52,122 nt of DNA from an uncultured Oscillospiraceae bacterium (GTDB lineage Bacteria; Bacillota; Clostridia; Oscillospirales; Oscillospiraceae): assembly GCA_947626905.1 (NCBI GenBank), contig CANQUE010000010.1, positions 1 to 52,122 on the forward strand. Direction: 5' to 3'. This document shows, piece after piece, positions 15,972 to 24,155 of the stretch (the first letter of the stretch is position 1; each line of letters begins with the position of its first letter). A program made the position numbers and the translations under genes. A model generated the notes under the pieces. It searched no databases and was not told the origin of the DNA. It worked only from the letters and a program-made list of their open reading frames with translations.

Positions 15972-16652
15972 ATGGAAGAGCACGCCGGACACCGGGAGAG
16001 GATGCGCAGCCGCTTTCTGCGCTATGGACTGGACAATTTTGACGACCACAACGTACTGGAGCTGCTGCTGTTTTACGCGCTGCCCCGGCGGGACACCAAT
16101 GTGATCGCCCACCGGCTGCTGGACGCGTTCGGCACACTGGACGGCGTCTTTGACGCCACGGCCGAGGCGCTGATGGCTGTGGAGGGGATGGGTCCCGGCG
16201 CGGCGGCCCTGATCCGGCTGGTGCCGGAGGCCGCCCGGCGGTATTTCCTGGCCCGGATGAAGCCCGGCCAGATCCTGGCCGACAGCGCCGCCGCGGGCCG
16301 GTATCTGGTGCCCCGGTTCCTCACCAGCCGGGACGAGGTGATGTACCTGGTGTGCATGGACGCGAAGCTGAAGGTGCTGGACTGCCGGGAGGTGGCTTAT
16401 GGGAGCGTCACCTCGGTGACGGTCAATCCCCGGCGGATCGCCCAGGTGGCCCTGGGACAGAACGCCTCCGCCGTGCTGCTGGCCCACAACCACACCAGCG
16501 GCATCGCCGTGCCCTCCCAGGAGGATATCTCCGTCACGCTGCGGCTGCGGGACATACTGGCGCAGGTGGGCGTGACGCTCACCGACCACATCGTCGTGGC
16601 GGGGGACGACTTCGTTTCCATGGCCGACAGCGGACTTTTGACCGGGCGGTGA
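15972..16652 (+). CDS. radC: RadC-like JAB/JAMM domain protein
   Basis: 226 residues. A helix-hairpin-helix region comes first (HRERMRSRFLRYGLDN, LELLLFYALPRRD, AVEGMGPGAAALIRL). It is followed by a JAB/MPN domain with the metal motif HNHTSGIAVPSQED, where the family usually reads HNHPSG-x-x-x-PS-x-x-D; Pro is Thr here. The last part is LTDHIVVAGDDFVSMAD. RadC proteins are widespread and were once linked to recombination repair, but their biochemical role is unsettled. AAGGAGCGGCCTC precedes the ATG. It is divergent from rodA. Confidence 0.93.
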   Translation: MEEHAGHRERMRSRFLRYGLDNFDDHNVLELLLFYALPRRDTNVIAHRLLDAFGTLDGVFDATAEALMAVEGMGPGAAALIRLVPEAARRYFLARMKPGQILADSAAAGRYLVPRFLTSRDEVMYLVCMDAKLKVLDCREVAYGSVTSVTVNPRRIAQVALGQNASAVLLAHNHTSGIAVPSQEDISVTLRLRDILAQVGVTLTDHIVVAGDDFVSMADSGLLTGR

Positions 16653-17076
16653 ACCGGCGGATGCAGGATCTGCCGGCGGAGTTGCACAGGGGCGGCTTTT
16701 ATGCAAAAGCCAATGAAAATTGTGTGATTATGTCAAACTGTAAATTGATACAATTTGTTTCTGGACACGATACAGGAATTTGAAATATTTGGTAATTATC
16801 CGGTTTTAGGCGGTGCTATAGGGGGAAAATGCCTGTTGAAATCTCTGTTGGAAATGTCGATAACTCTTTGCATTATAAATGAACAAAAATAATTATGTAA
16901 AACGGATCGAATGGAAGCGGATTTGGGAAAATACCGAAATAGCAGGGAATTTTCCCGGCGCTGTGTTTGAATATAGCCAGCCGGATGAAGAGAGCCGGCG
17001 GGGAATATGATGGGATATGTTCATTTTTTGAAAGGATAATACGGTCCGTAATCACCGCTCCCCGGGAGATTGGTTA
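16653..17076. other. AT-rich intergenic region before tRNA-Thr
   Basis: About 420 bases with visibly lower GC than the flanks and no convincing reading frame. It holds a short palindrome AAATTG-ATA-CAATTT near 16742 and several T- and A-rich runs. No tRNA, riboswitch or terminator could be recognised. It may be decayed sequence or an unrecognised small RNA. Confidence 0.5.
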
Positions 17077-17105
17077 TTGACTTCCCCGGAGGGCTATGCT
17101 ACAAT
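17077..17105 (+). promoter_or_regulatory. Promoter of tRNA-Thr
   Basis: TTGACT (17077-17082) and TACAAT (17100-17105) with a 17-base spacer, ending 15 bases before the mature tRNA. Confidence 0.88.
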
Positions 17106-17120
17106 ACGGACGCGCAAAAC

Positions 17121-17196
17121 GCTAGTGTAGCTCAGTCGGTAGAGCAGCTGATTCGTAATCAGCAGGTCGTGTGTTCGAGTCACATCACTAGCTCCA
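17121..17196 (+). tRNA. tRNA-Thr (anticodon CGU, reads ACG)
   Basis: A complete cloverleaf. The acceptor stem pairs GCTAGTG with CACTAGC, and the D arm is GCTCAGTCGGTAGAGC. The anticodon stem pairs GCTGA with TCAGC around TTCGTAA, giving anticodon CGT. The T arm contains GTTCGAGTC, followed by discriminator base T and an encoded CCA. It is a single gene with its own promoter and terminator. Confidence 0.97.
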
Positions 17197-17200
17197 GGAT

Positions 17201-17239
17201 GTGCCCGGAGGCCAGCGGTTTCCGGGCACGATTTTTTTG
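17201..17239 (+). terminator. Terminator of tRNA-Thr
   Basis: GTGCCCGGA and TCCGGGCAC pair around a GC-rich loop, followed by GA and seven T. Confidence 0.93.
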
Positions 17240-17269
17240 CCCGGCCGGCGATTTGGAGAAAAGTGCCAG

Positions 17270-17298
17270 TTGACGGCGGCGAGCAGATACAATATAAT
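17270..17298 (+). promoter_or_regulatory. Promoter of the Cys/His-rich SLH lipoprotein
   Basis: TTGACG (17270-17275) and TATAAT (17293-17298) with a 17-base spacer. The start codon is 224 bases further on, so the transcript has a long leader. Confidence 0.88.
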
Positions 17299-17305
17299 GT
17301 TAGGG

Positions 17306-17522
17306 ATATATTACCCGAACGCGGTTTGCGGGCCGCTCAAAAAATTTTTTTGAAAAAAGTGAAAAATCCTGAGCTGTTTTTCCGCGCCGCGCCGTCTTAA
17401 TAGGAAAAGGGTGTATCAGTGGAAGAGGACAGCGGCCCGCGCCGCCGTGCTTTTCCATGAAAGTGAAGGTCGGACATCCTTGCGAGCCATCGGCTCACGG
17501 CCTTTTGAAAGGAGAAATCAAA
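17306..17522 (+). other. Long structured 5' leader
   Basis: About 215 bases between the promoter and the ATG, without a credible reading frame. GGAAAAG (17403-17409) can pair with CTTTTCC (17450-17456) around a very GC-rich centre. GAGCC-ATC-GGCTC (17484-17496) is a perfect hairpin nested inside AAGG/CCTT (17466-17469 with 17501-17504), directly before the ribosome site. I could not match it to any riboswitch class by sequence. Confidence 0.5.
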
Positions 17523-20500
17523 ATGATCAAGAAGCACCGCAGACTCATGGCCGCTCTCCTGTGTTTGGTCATGGTGCTCTCCCTTGCCGCGTGCGGCACT
17601 GCCGGCACGGCGGAGGAGCATGACCATGACCACGAGAGCGAGATCCAGGCCCCGGCATCTCCTGAGGTGACCAGCCTGGAGGATGGGACCGTGCCGCTGG
17701 CCGAGGGCCCGGAGGGGGCCCCCGAAATGGCTGACGGAACGGGCAATGATCTCGCGGCCGTGCAGAGCGATCCTCAGCCTGCCGACGACGCGCCCGCCGC
17801 CCCTCCCGAGCAGGTACAGGAAGATACTCCCGAGCCGCAGCCCACCACCTCGTCCGGCGGTGGAGAGTCCGGCGGCGGACAGTCTGGCGGCACGTCCGGC
17901 GGCACGTCCAGCGACGATGTGGCCGCGGACGGCCACGTGCATAACTGGGTGACGAAGTCGGAAGTGGTCAGCAACGACTGCTACTACGGTCCCACAGAGC
18001 GCATCTATGACGAGTGCACGATCTGCCATGTGACCGCCCATACCGCTCTGCGGCCCAGCTCGTCTTGGCCCAAGAAGGAGCACACCTGGGTGACCAGCTA
18101 CACCGAGCATGGCGCCTGCCCCAAGAAGTCCATCGTCCACAAGACCTGCAGCGTGTGCGGCTTCAGCGAAGTGGAGTACATCGGCGGAACGACCAAGAAC
18201 GGCGACCACGAGTGGGGCCCCTGGAGCGAGGCGACCGGCACGGTGTGCACCGGCACGGTCCGGGAGCGCCGTTGCACCGTCTGCGGCACTGTTGAGACCC
18301 AGAGCAGCGGCAGCGGCAGCCACGCCTGGGTCTGGAAGGAGACCCCGGCCAGCTGCACCGCCCCCGGCACCAAGTGGCAGGAGTGCACCCGCTGCGGCGC
18401 CACGCAGAACCAGCAGACCACATCCCCCAAGGCCCATAAGTGGGAGGCGGACGACGGCAACTGCGCCACGCCCATCAAGTGCGCCCTGTGCGGCGCCATC
18501 GTGCAGCCGGCCATGACCCACAAGTATTCTTCTACTTACAGCCACGACAACGTGCAGCACTGGCGGCAGTGCACCAACCCCGGCTGCACCCAGAGGACCG
18601 ACGTGGGGGCCCACAAGGGGACCACTTCCAACGACTGTACCCGGCTGTCCTCCTGCTCGGTGTGCGGGATCGCGGGCGGTTCCTCCGGCATGAGCCATAA
18701 CTTCGACGGCAGCGGCGGCTACATCATCTCTTCCACCAGAGGCCACCAGATCCGCTGCGGCAATCCCGGCTGCACCCAGGTGTCCACGGAGCGGCCCCAT
18801 GACAAGCCCGGCACCGTGGCCAAATGTGGGGAGGAGCTGGACTGCGTGTGCGGCTATCCTCTGGTGAGAGGCAGCAGCAGCCATAACTTCGGCCCCTGGA
18901 CCGCCACCGCCTCCGGCCACAGCCGGACCTGCAAGACCTGCGGTTACGTAGAGTCCAATACCCATACGTCCACCAGCACCGGCACGGGCAGCTGCACCGC
19001 CACCATCAGCTGCAGCGTCTGCGGCTATGTGCTCAGCCGGGGCAATGGTTCCCACTCCTTTGGCGTGTGGATGTCCAACGGCAGCACCCATTACCGGACC
19101 TGCACCCATCCCGGATGCACGGCCATAGAGAGTTCCGCCCATACCGGCGGCAAGGCCACCTGCACCTCCGCGGCGGTGTGCAGCATCTGCGGCGCGACCT
19201 ACGGCTCCAAAGCGGCCGGCACCCATGTGGGCGGCACGGAGCTGCGCAACGCACGGCCCGCCGAGGTGGGCAAGGCCGGCTATACCGGCGATACCTACTG
19301 CCTGGGATGCGGCAAGATGATCAGCGCCGGCACTACCATCAAGGCCCTGGAGGAGGACCACAAGCACAGCTTCTCCAGCAGCTGGCGCAGCGACAGCGGC
19401 AGCCACTGGCATCAGTGCTCCTGCGGCGAGCACAAGGATGAGGCGGCGCACAGCTTCTCCAACGGCAAATGCACCGTCTGCGGCGCGGCGGACCCCGATT
19501 ACAGGGTCTGCTCCGGCGGCAGCCACGTGGGCGGCACGGAGCTGCGGGATGTGAAGGCCGCTGAAGTGGGCAAGACCGGCTACAGCGGAGATCTTGTGTG
19601 CACCAGCTGTGGCGCGGTCATCAGCAGAGGCCACACGATCGCGGCCCTGAAGGAAGACCACGAGCACGAATACTCCGTGACCTGGCGCACCGACGGCACC
19701 AGCCACTGGAGAGACTGCCCCTGCGGCGAGATCACCCGCAAGGCGGCCCACACCTTCGTCAACGGCGCCTGCTCCGTCTGCGGCGTGGCCGATCCCAACG
19801 CGAAGGAAGCCGCTCATACCCACAGCTTCGGCAGCCTGCACAGCAACGGCCAGTACCATTGGCGTGAGTGCACCACCTGCGGCTTCCAGGCGGAAAAGGC
19901 CGCCCATGTGATGCTCAACGGCGCCTGCATGACCTGCGGCTACAAGGCGTCCAACATGGAGAGCGTGCAGGACGTAAAGACCCAGGACTGGTTCTATGAG
20001 CCGGTCAAGCAGGTCCTGGAGGCCGGCCTTCTCAGCGGCGGCAAGAGCGCCGGTGAGACCACCAGCTTCAAGCCGGAGGAAAAAGTGGTCCTGGCGGAAG
20101 TGGTGGACGCCATCTACCGCCTGGCGGGCAGCCCCGCCGCGGCCTCTGAGAACCGGTTCACCGACGTGGGCGAGGACGATTACTTCGCTTCCGCTGCCAC
20201 CTGGGCGACGGAGAACAGCATCGTGGACATCTTCGGCGAGAGCTTTGAGGGCGATAAGGCCACCACGCTCCAGGAGATGATCACCTTCCTGTGGCGCTTC
20301 GCCAAGACCGCCGGCTGGGATGTGGAGACCTCTGACGAGGTAGAGCTCCCCAATGCCGAGGAGATCGACGACTATGCCGCCGAGGCCATGGCTTGGGCCG
20401 CCGAGGCGGGCCTGATCGCCGGCATCGACGAGAGCGAGGAAGCGGCGATGAGCCCTGACGGCGTCGTGACCAGAGCCGAGGCCGCCGCGATCCTGGCCAA

Positions 20501-20570
20501 CTTCATGGAGATGATCGAGGAGAATGGCCTGCCCGAGATCGAGAATGGCGTCGAGGAGATCGAAGGCTAA
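17523..20570 (+). CDS. Large Cys/His-rich repeat lipoprotein with C-terminal SLH domains
   Basis: 1015 residues. The signal peptide ends LSLAAC, a clear lipobox. A His/Asp/Glu segment (EEHDHDHESE) follows, then a Pro/Ser/Gly-rich linker to about residue 140. Residues about 140-830 hold roughly twenty CxxC-type knuckles (CTVCG, CSVCG, CTRCG, CALCG, CGNPGC and others), each paired with His-Trp or His-Phe segments such as HSFGVW, in irregular repeats. A longer module starting HVGGTELR and ending ALxEDH occurs twice, 300 bases apart. Three SLH-like repeats occupy about 835-1010. Metal (zinc) binding by the Cys/His pairs is an inference. A lipid anchor plus SLH cell-wall binding would be a double attachment. 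GAAAGGAG precedes the ATG. Function unknown. Confidence 0.85.
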   Translation: MIKKHRRLMAALLCLVMVLSLAACGTAGTAEEHDHDHESEIQAPASPEVTSLEDGTVPLAEGPEGAPEMADGTGNDLAAVQSDPQPADDAPAAPPEQVQEDTPEPQPTTSSGGGESGGGQSGGTSGGTSSDDVAADGHVHNWVTKSEVVSNDCYYGPTERIYDECTICHVTAHTALRPSSSWPKKEHTWVTSYTEHGACPKKSIVHKTCSVCGFSEVEYIGGTTKNGDHEWGPWSEATGTVCTGTVRERRCTVCGTVETQSSGSGSHAWVWKETPASCTAPGTKWQECTRCGATQNQQTTSPKAHKWEADDGNCATPIKCALCGAIVQPAMTHKYSSTYSHDNVQHWRQCTNPGCTQRTDVGAHKGTTSNDCTRLSSCSVCGIAGGSSGMSHNFDGSGGYIISSTRGHQIRCGNPGCTQVSTERPHDKPGTVAKCGEELDCVCGYPLVRGSSSHNFGPWTATASGHSRTCKTCGYVESNTHTSTSTGTGSCTATISCSVCGYVLSRGNGSHSFGVWMSNGSTHYRTCTHPGCTAIESSAHTGGKATCTSAAVCSICGATYGSKAAGTHVGGTELRNARPAEVGKAGYTGDTYCLGCGKMISAGTTIKALEEDHKHSFSSSWRSDSGSHWHQCSCGEHKDEAAHSFSNGKCTVCGAADPDYRVCSGGSHVGGTELRDVKAAEVGKTGYSGDLVCTSCGAVISRGHTIAALKEDHEHEYSVTWRTDGTSHWRDCPCGEITRKAAHTFVNGACSVCGVADPNAKEAAHTHSFGSLHSNGQYHWRECTTCGFQAEKAAHVMLNGACMTCGYKASNMESVQDVKTQDWFYEPVKQVLEAGLLSGGKSAGETTSFKPEEKVVLAEVVDAIYRLAGSPAAASENRFTDVGEDDYFASAATWATENSIVDIFGESFEGDKATTLQEMITFLWRFAKTAGWDVETSDEVELPNAEEIDDYAAEAMAWAAEAGLIAGIDESEEAAMSPDGVVTRAEAAAILANFMEMIEENGLPEIENGVEEIEG
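19216..19815 (+). repeat. Tandem in-gene module repeat, two units of about 300 bp
   Basis: The segment beginning HVGGTELRNARPAEVGKAGY (from about 19226) recurs as HVGGTELRDVKAAEVGKTGY (from about 19526). Each copy continues through a CxxCG-IS-G-TI-AL-EDH stretch and a second SHW-x-CxCGE and CTVCG/CSVCG half. A degenerate third half-unit follows. Confidence 0.8.
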
Positions 20571-20605
20571 CGGATCATCGGAGATCTGAACCGTATCTAT
20601 AGCAT

Positions 20606-20658
20606 GAAAAAGACCGTTGACCCACCGGCTTCCCGGTGAAAGTCAACGGTCTTTTTTC
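20606..20658 (+). terminator. Terminator of the SLH lipoprotein gene
   Basis: AAGACCGTTGAC and GTCAACGGTCTT pair around a second small hairpin (CACCGG/CCGGTG), followed by a T-run. Confidence 0.93.
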
Positions 20659-20694
20659 GTATCCAGCTTTATGGGCGAGGCGATAAATGAGAGA

Positions 20695-21114
20695 TCAACC
20701 CTCAAACGCGAACAGATTTCCAAGCGGAACAGAAAAGCCTAACGACTGATACATTTTGATGTCGCAATCTGCGCATCCAACGGTGAGAGAACCCACACCG
20801 CTTTGTTGATAAGCAAATCTGACCAACTGCCTTGCGATCCCTTTGTGCCGGTATTCGGGGACGATGTAGAAATCCTCAAACACGCCTCCTGTTTGGTAGT
20901 TAAACGTGGAATAGGTCGGCGTGATGGAGCAGCAGGCGATCAATCTATCCTCATCAGTACACCCGTAAAAGATGATCTGCCCCTTTTTGATCGCCTCAGA
21001 AAGACTGTCAAAGTTCTCATCCGTAGGCGGTCCTTCTCCGATCTCCTGTTTGTAACCTATGTGAAGCGCTTTGAGCCCGTCCATATTGCCATTCGTTATG
21101 CGAATATATTCCAT
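20695..21114 (-). CDS. GNAT family N-acetyltransferase
   Basis: 139 residues, single GNAT domain. The acetyl-CoA motif is FEDFYIVPEYRHKGIARQLV (the R-x-x-G-I/V-A pyrophosphate loop). Before it lies the LIACCSI strand, and after it YQSLGFSV, the usual end of the fold. The substrate cannot be told from sequence. Its codon use is clearly more AT-rich than that of its neighbours (frequent AAA, ATT, TTT), which suggests recent acquisition. It stands alone, with no obvious partner, between the SLH gene terminator and the rex operon. Confidence 0.88.
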   Translation of the reverse strand: MEYIRITNGNMDGLKALHIGYKQEIGEGPPTDENFDSLSEAIKKGQIIFYGCTDEDRLIACCSITPTYSTFNYQTGGVFEDFYIVPEYRHKGIARQLVRFAYQQSGVGSLTVGCADCDIKMYQSLGFSVPLGNLFAFEG

Positions 21115-21204
21115 CTGTTCTCTCCATTTCAGATCCCGATCGGTCGATAGTTCACATTTTTATGACCGGCCCGGAAAAGCGGGGCGACGGTCTCATGGAA
21201 AAGA

Positions 21205-21912
21205 TCAGAGATCGATCTGGGTCACCGCGCCGTCCAGGCGTTTTTTGTAGGCGGACACGAACCGGTGGCCCCGGTCGCCCCATTGGGTGAGATGAAACAC
21301 CAGGAAACGGGTCTCGTTCGGCTGGCCGCCGTCATAGCCGAAGATCAGAAAGCGGTCCCGGCTGCGCACAGACCGGCGGCGCACGCCGCCGCCCACCGCG
21401 GCGCCCAGAGGGCCCAGCAGCATGGCGCCCGCCACGGCGCCGCCGGCGCTGGAGACATACTGCCGCTGGACTTCCTTCCGGGTGAGAAGGGACGCGGAGC
21501 GGACCTTTTCGTGGGGAAGGGTGAAGTCGTGGTTCAGCGCGGAGATGTGCAGGGCGCTGTCCCAGTAGGATATCCGGCATTTTGCCCCGGCCGGGATGCC
21601 CAGGCCGGATACGTGGGCGAAGGTGCCGGAAAAGCGGGGCCCGTCCGGGATCGAAACGGGGGCGGCCTCCTGGGGAGGGGGATCGGACCCGGCGTCGGAG
21701 GAAACCGGGGATGGCTCTTGCTCCGGGGAGGGTTTGCGCCGGATCGCGGCCCAAAGACAGACCGCCAGCGAGATCAGCGCCGCGCCTGCCGCCGCCATGG
21801 CCACGTCGGGAAACGGTCCGTACAGGGCCCAGGCGCAGAAGGCGAAAAACACCGTCCCCGCCGCCCCGGCTACGGCCAGGACGATCCGCGCCGCCACAGA
21901 CAGTCCTCTCAT
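21205..21912 (-). CDS. Hypothetical membrane-anchored protein in the rex-mnmE operon
   Basis: 235 residues. Two hydrophobic helices (about 8-30 and 37-58) are followed by a Pro/Ser/Glu linker and a beta-rich cytoplasmic or external domain (GTFAHVSGLGIPAGAKCRIS, ALHISALNHDFTLPHEKV). This resembles the PH-like or SHOCT-associated domains that sense protein load, but I cannot assign a family. A Gly/Ala-rich segment AGGAVAGAMLLGPLGAAVGG could be a glycine-zipper helix. AAAGGAG precedes the ATG by 7 bases, and the gene starts 13 bp after mnmE. Function unknown. Confidence 0.7.
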   Translation of the reverse strand: MRGLSVAARIVLAVAGAAGTVFFAFCAWALYGPFPDVAMAAAGAALISLAVCLWAAIRRKPSPEQEPSPVSSDAGSDPPPQEAAPVSIPDGPRFSGTFAHVSGLGIPAGAKCRISYWDSALHISALNHDFTLPHEKVRSASLLTRKEVQRQYVSSAGGAVAGAMLLGPLGAAVGGGVRRRSVRSRDRFLIFGYDGGQPNETRFLVFHLTQWGDRGHRFVSAYKKRLDGAVTQIDL

Positions 21913-21925
21913 GGGCCAGCTCCTT

Positions 21926-23314
21926 TCATTTGCCCACGCAGAAGCGGGCGAAAATGCCGTTGGTCACGTCCTCCCGCACCGTCCGGCCGGACAACTCTCC
22001 CAGAGCCGTCATGGCCCCCTCCAGCTCGGTGAGCACCGCGTCGGGGGGGAACCCGGCGGCCATGGCTTCCCGGGCGGCGCGGACGTAATCCAGCGCCCGG
22101 CCCACGGCGTCCGCCTGGCGGGGATTGGTCAGCGTTTCGCCCGGGGCCACAGGCTCGTCGGGGCGGAACAGGTCCGCCACCGCCTGCTCCAGCCGGTCCA
22201 AGCCCGCGCCGGTACGGGCGCTGACCGGGATGGCGTCCTGCCGGGACCAGAGGGCGGGCAGATCGGATTTGTTTTGCAGAAGGATATGCCGGGGGGCCTG
22301 GCGGGCGGCCTCCAGGACGGCGTCATCCTCCGCCGTGAGGGGCCCGGAGCCGTCCAGTACCGCGATCACCAGCTCCGCGGCCTGCGCCGCCTGCCGGGCC
22401 CGGGCCACGCCCTCCCGCTCCACCGGGTCCCCGGTGGGGCGCAGGCCGGCGGTGTCCAGCAGCCGCAGCAGCGTCCCGCCCAGCACGGCCTTCTCCTCGA
22501 TGGTGTCCCGGGTGGTGCCGGGGATGTCGGTGACGATGGCCCGGTCATAGCCCAGAAGAGCGTTCAGCAGGGAGGACTTGCCCACGTTGGGCCGGCCGAT
22601 GATGGCGCAGGGCACGCCGTTTTTCATCAGCCCGCCCCGCCGGAAGGTGGCCAGCAGGGCCTTCAAGGCCTGCTCCGCCTGTTCCAGCACGGCGGCGTAG
22701 TCCGCCATTTCAAAGGGTTCGATGTCCTCGTCCGGATAGTCGATCACCGCGTGGTAGTGGGAGCAGATGGCCGTCAGGCGCTGGTATATGCCGTCGGTGC
22801 GGCGGCGGATGGCGCCGTCCAGCTGGGCGGCGGCGTTGGCGGCGATCTGGGGCGTTTCCGCGTCGATCAGGTCGATGACCGCCTCCGCCTGGGTCAGATC
22901 CATCCGGCCGTTGAGGAAGGCCCGGCGGGTGAATTCCCCGGCCTTGGCCTGGCGGGCCCCGGCGGCGAAAAGGCTCTCCAGGGCCTGGGCCAGCACCACC
23001 GGGGAGCCGTGGCACTGCAGCTCGGCGGTGTCCTCGCCGGTGTAGCTGCCCGGGCCCCGGGACACGGTGGCCAGACACTGGTCCAGCACCGCCCCGTCCG
23101 GGCCGGTGAGCCGCCCCAGCACCAGCTTCCGGTCGGGCCGGGCGCTCATGGGCGCGCCGGACAGGGGGGTGAACACCCGGTCCAGCACGGCCAGGGCCTG
23201 CGGACCGCTGATGCGTACGATGCCGATGGCCGCCAGCTGGCGGCCAGTGGAGATGGCGGCGATGGTGTCAAATACGCCGCCCTGGCGGGCGGCGTGGAGG
23301 TGGTCTGCGTTCAT
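21926..23314 (-). CDS. mnmE: tRNA uridine-5-carboxymethylaminomethyl(34) synthesis GTPase MnmE
   Basis: 462 residues, the usual length. The N-terminal tetrahydrofolate-binding domain starts DTIAAISTGRQLAAIGIVRI. The G domain inserted in the helical domain has GRPNVGKSS (G1), the switch DIPGTTRDTIEE (G2) and DTAGLR (G3). The C-terminus is FARFCVGK, the invariant (C/F)CIGK-type tail. With MnmG it modifies U34 of several tRNAs. mnmG and jag, the common neighbours, are absent; instead the gene overlaps rex by four bases (ATGA) and is followed by a membrane protein. Confidence 0.97.
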   Translation of the reverse strand: MNADHLHAARQGGVFDTIAAISTGRQLAAIGIVRISGPQALAVLDRVFTPLSGAPMSARPDRKLVLGRLTGPDGAVLDQCLATVSRGPGSYTGEDTAELQCHGSPVVLAQALESLFAAGARQAKAGEFTRRAFLNGRMDLTQAEAVIDLIDAETPQIAANAAAQLDGAIRRRTDGIYQRLTAICSHYHAVIDYPDEDIEPFEMADYAAVLEQAEQALKALLATFRRGGLMKNGVPCAIIGRPNVGKSSLLNALLGYDRAIVTDIPGTTRDTIEEKAVLGGTLLRLLDTAGLRPTGDPVEREGVARARQAAQAAELVIAVLDGSGPLTAEDDAVLEAARQAPRHILLQNKSDLPALWSRQDAIPVSARTGAGLDRLEQAVADLFRPDEPVAPGETLTNPRQADAVGRALDYVRAAREAMAAGFPPDAVLTELEGAMTALGELSGRTVREDVTNGIFARFCVGK

Positions 23315-23958
23315 TGCTTTTCCCTGTCGTCTTCCTGGGCTAGGTGATAGGTCAGGACCAAAAAGCTGTCGGAGAAATGGATGCTCTCCACCAGCGGCCC
23401 GTCCTCTCCTACCTCCAGCTCTGTGTTGGTGAAATTCCAGATGGCCCGGATACCGGCTTCCCGCAGTATATCGGTCAGGGTTTGGGCGGCGTGGCGGGGC
23501 ACGGTGAGGATGGCGATGTCGACTTTGTGTTCCCGGACGAAATCTCCCAGCTGCGCCACGTCATAGACGGGGAAGCCGTCGATCCTTGTGCCGATGATCT
23601 CCGGATCGATATCGAACGCTCCCAGGAAAGTATAGCCCTCAATGATAAAATCGAAGTTCTGCACCAGCGCGGTGCCCAGCTTTCCCGCGCCCACCAGGAT
23701 GGCGGAATAGCCCCGATAGGTGCCCAGGATCTGGCCGATCTCCTTGCGCAGGGAGTCGATGTTGTAACCATAGCCCTGCTGCCCGAATTCGCCGAAGCAG
23801 GAGAAATCCTGCCGGATCTGTGACGGCGTCAGCCCCATCTGGCGGCCCAGCTTGTCGGAGGAGATGCGCTCCTCTCCCTTGCCGGCCAGGTCGTCCAGCT
23901 TCCGCAGGTACCGGGGCAGCCGTCGGATCACATTGTTGGAAACGTTGCTGCGTTTCAC
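23311..23958 (-). CDS. rex: Redox-sensing transcriptional repressor Rex
   Basis: 215 residues. A winged helix domain (about 1-80) carries RRLPRYLRKLDDL and the recognition region SDKLGRQMGLTPSQIRQDFS. A Rossmann domain follows with VGAGKLGTALV and AFDIDPEIIGT for NAD(H), and a C-terminal swapped helix lies near the end. Rex senses the NADH/NAD+ ratio and represses fermentation and respiration genes in Gram-positives. The start is GTG with AAGGAG 8 bases before it. It heads an operon with mnmE and the hypothetical membrane gene. I see no clear Rex operator in its own promoter. Confidence 0.97.
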   Translation of the reverse strand: MKRSNVSNNVIRRLPRYLRKLDDLAGKGEERISSDKLGRQMGLTPSQIRQDFSCFGEFGQQGYGYNIDSLRKEIGQILGTYRGYSAILVGAGKLGTALVQNFDFIIEGYTFLGAFDIDPEIIGTRIDGFPVYDVAQLGDFVREHKVDIAILTVPRHAAQTLTDILREAGIRAIWNFTNTELEVGEDGPLVESIHFSDSFLVLTYHLAQEDDREKQ

Positions 23959-24015
23959 CTTACTGACTCCTTCCTGTGATGAATACCAGCGTTAAATCCC
24001 ATCCTATTCATTTTG

Positions 24016-24044
24016 AATTTACCATATTTTTGGAGAAGTTGCAA
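24016..24044 (-). promoter_or_regulatory. Promoter of rex-mnmE
   Basis: On the minus strand TTGCAA (24039-24044) and TAAATT (24016-24021) with a 17-base spacer. Confidence 0.7.
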
Positions 24045-24050
24045 ATGATA

Positions 24051-24080
24051 TTGTAAGCGGAAAAGAAAATATGCTATAAT
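24051..24080 (+). promoter_or_regulatory. Promoter of holB-ricT
   Basis: TTGTAA (24051-24056) and TATAAT (24075-24080) with an 18-base spacer. It lies back to back with the rex promoter. Confidence 0.75.
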
Positions 24081-24155
24081 GAACATATTGAAGCCGGGGC
24101 GGGTGAGCATATTAGACAAAGCCCGGCACAAGCGGGAGGCGGATGGAGCGTCGAA

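Noticed and set aside
17121-17196. A prophage or integrative element attached at tRNA-Thr
   Set aside because: No integrase gene and no repeat of the tRNA 3' end was seen in the window.
17397-19907. A minus-strand open frame of about 830 codons
   Set aside because: Antisense shadow of the Cys/His-rich lipoprotein, rich in Ala/Gly/His and lacking motifs.
23959-24155. A Rex operator (TTGTTAA-type inverted repeat) between rex and holB
   Set aside because: I searched both strands by eye and found no convincing match, so autoregulation is not claimed.
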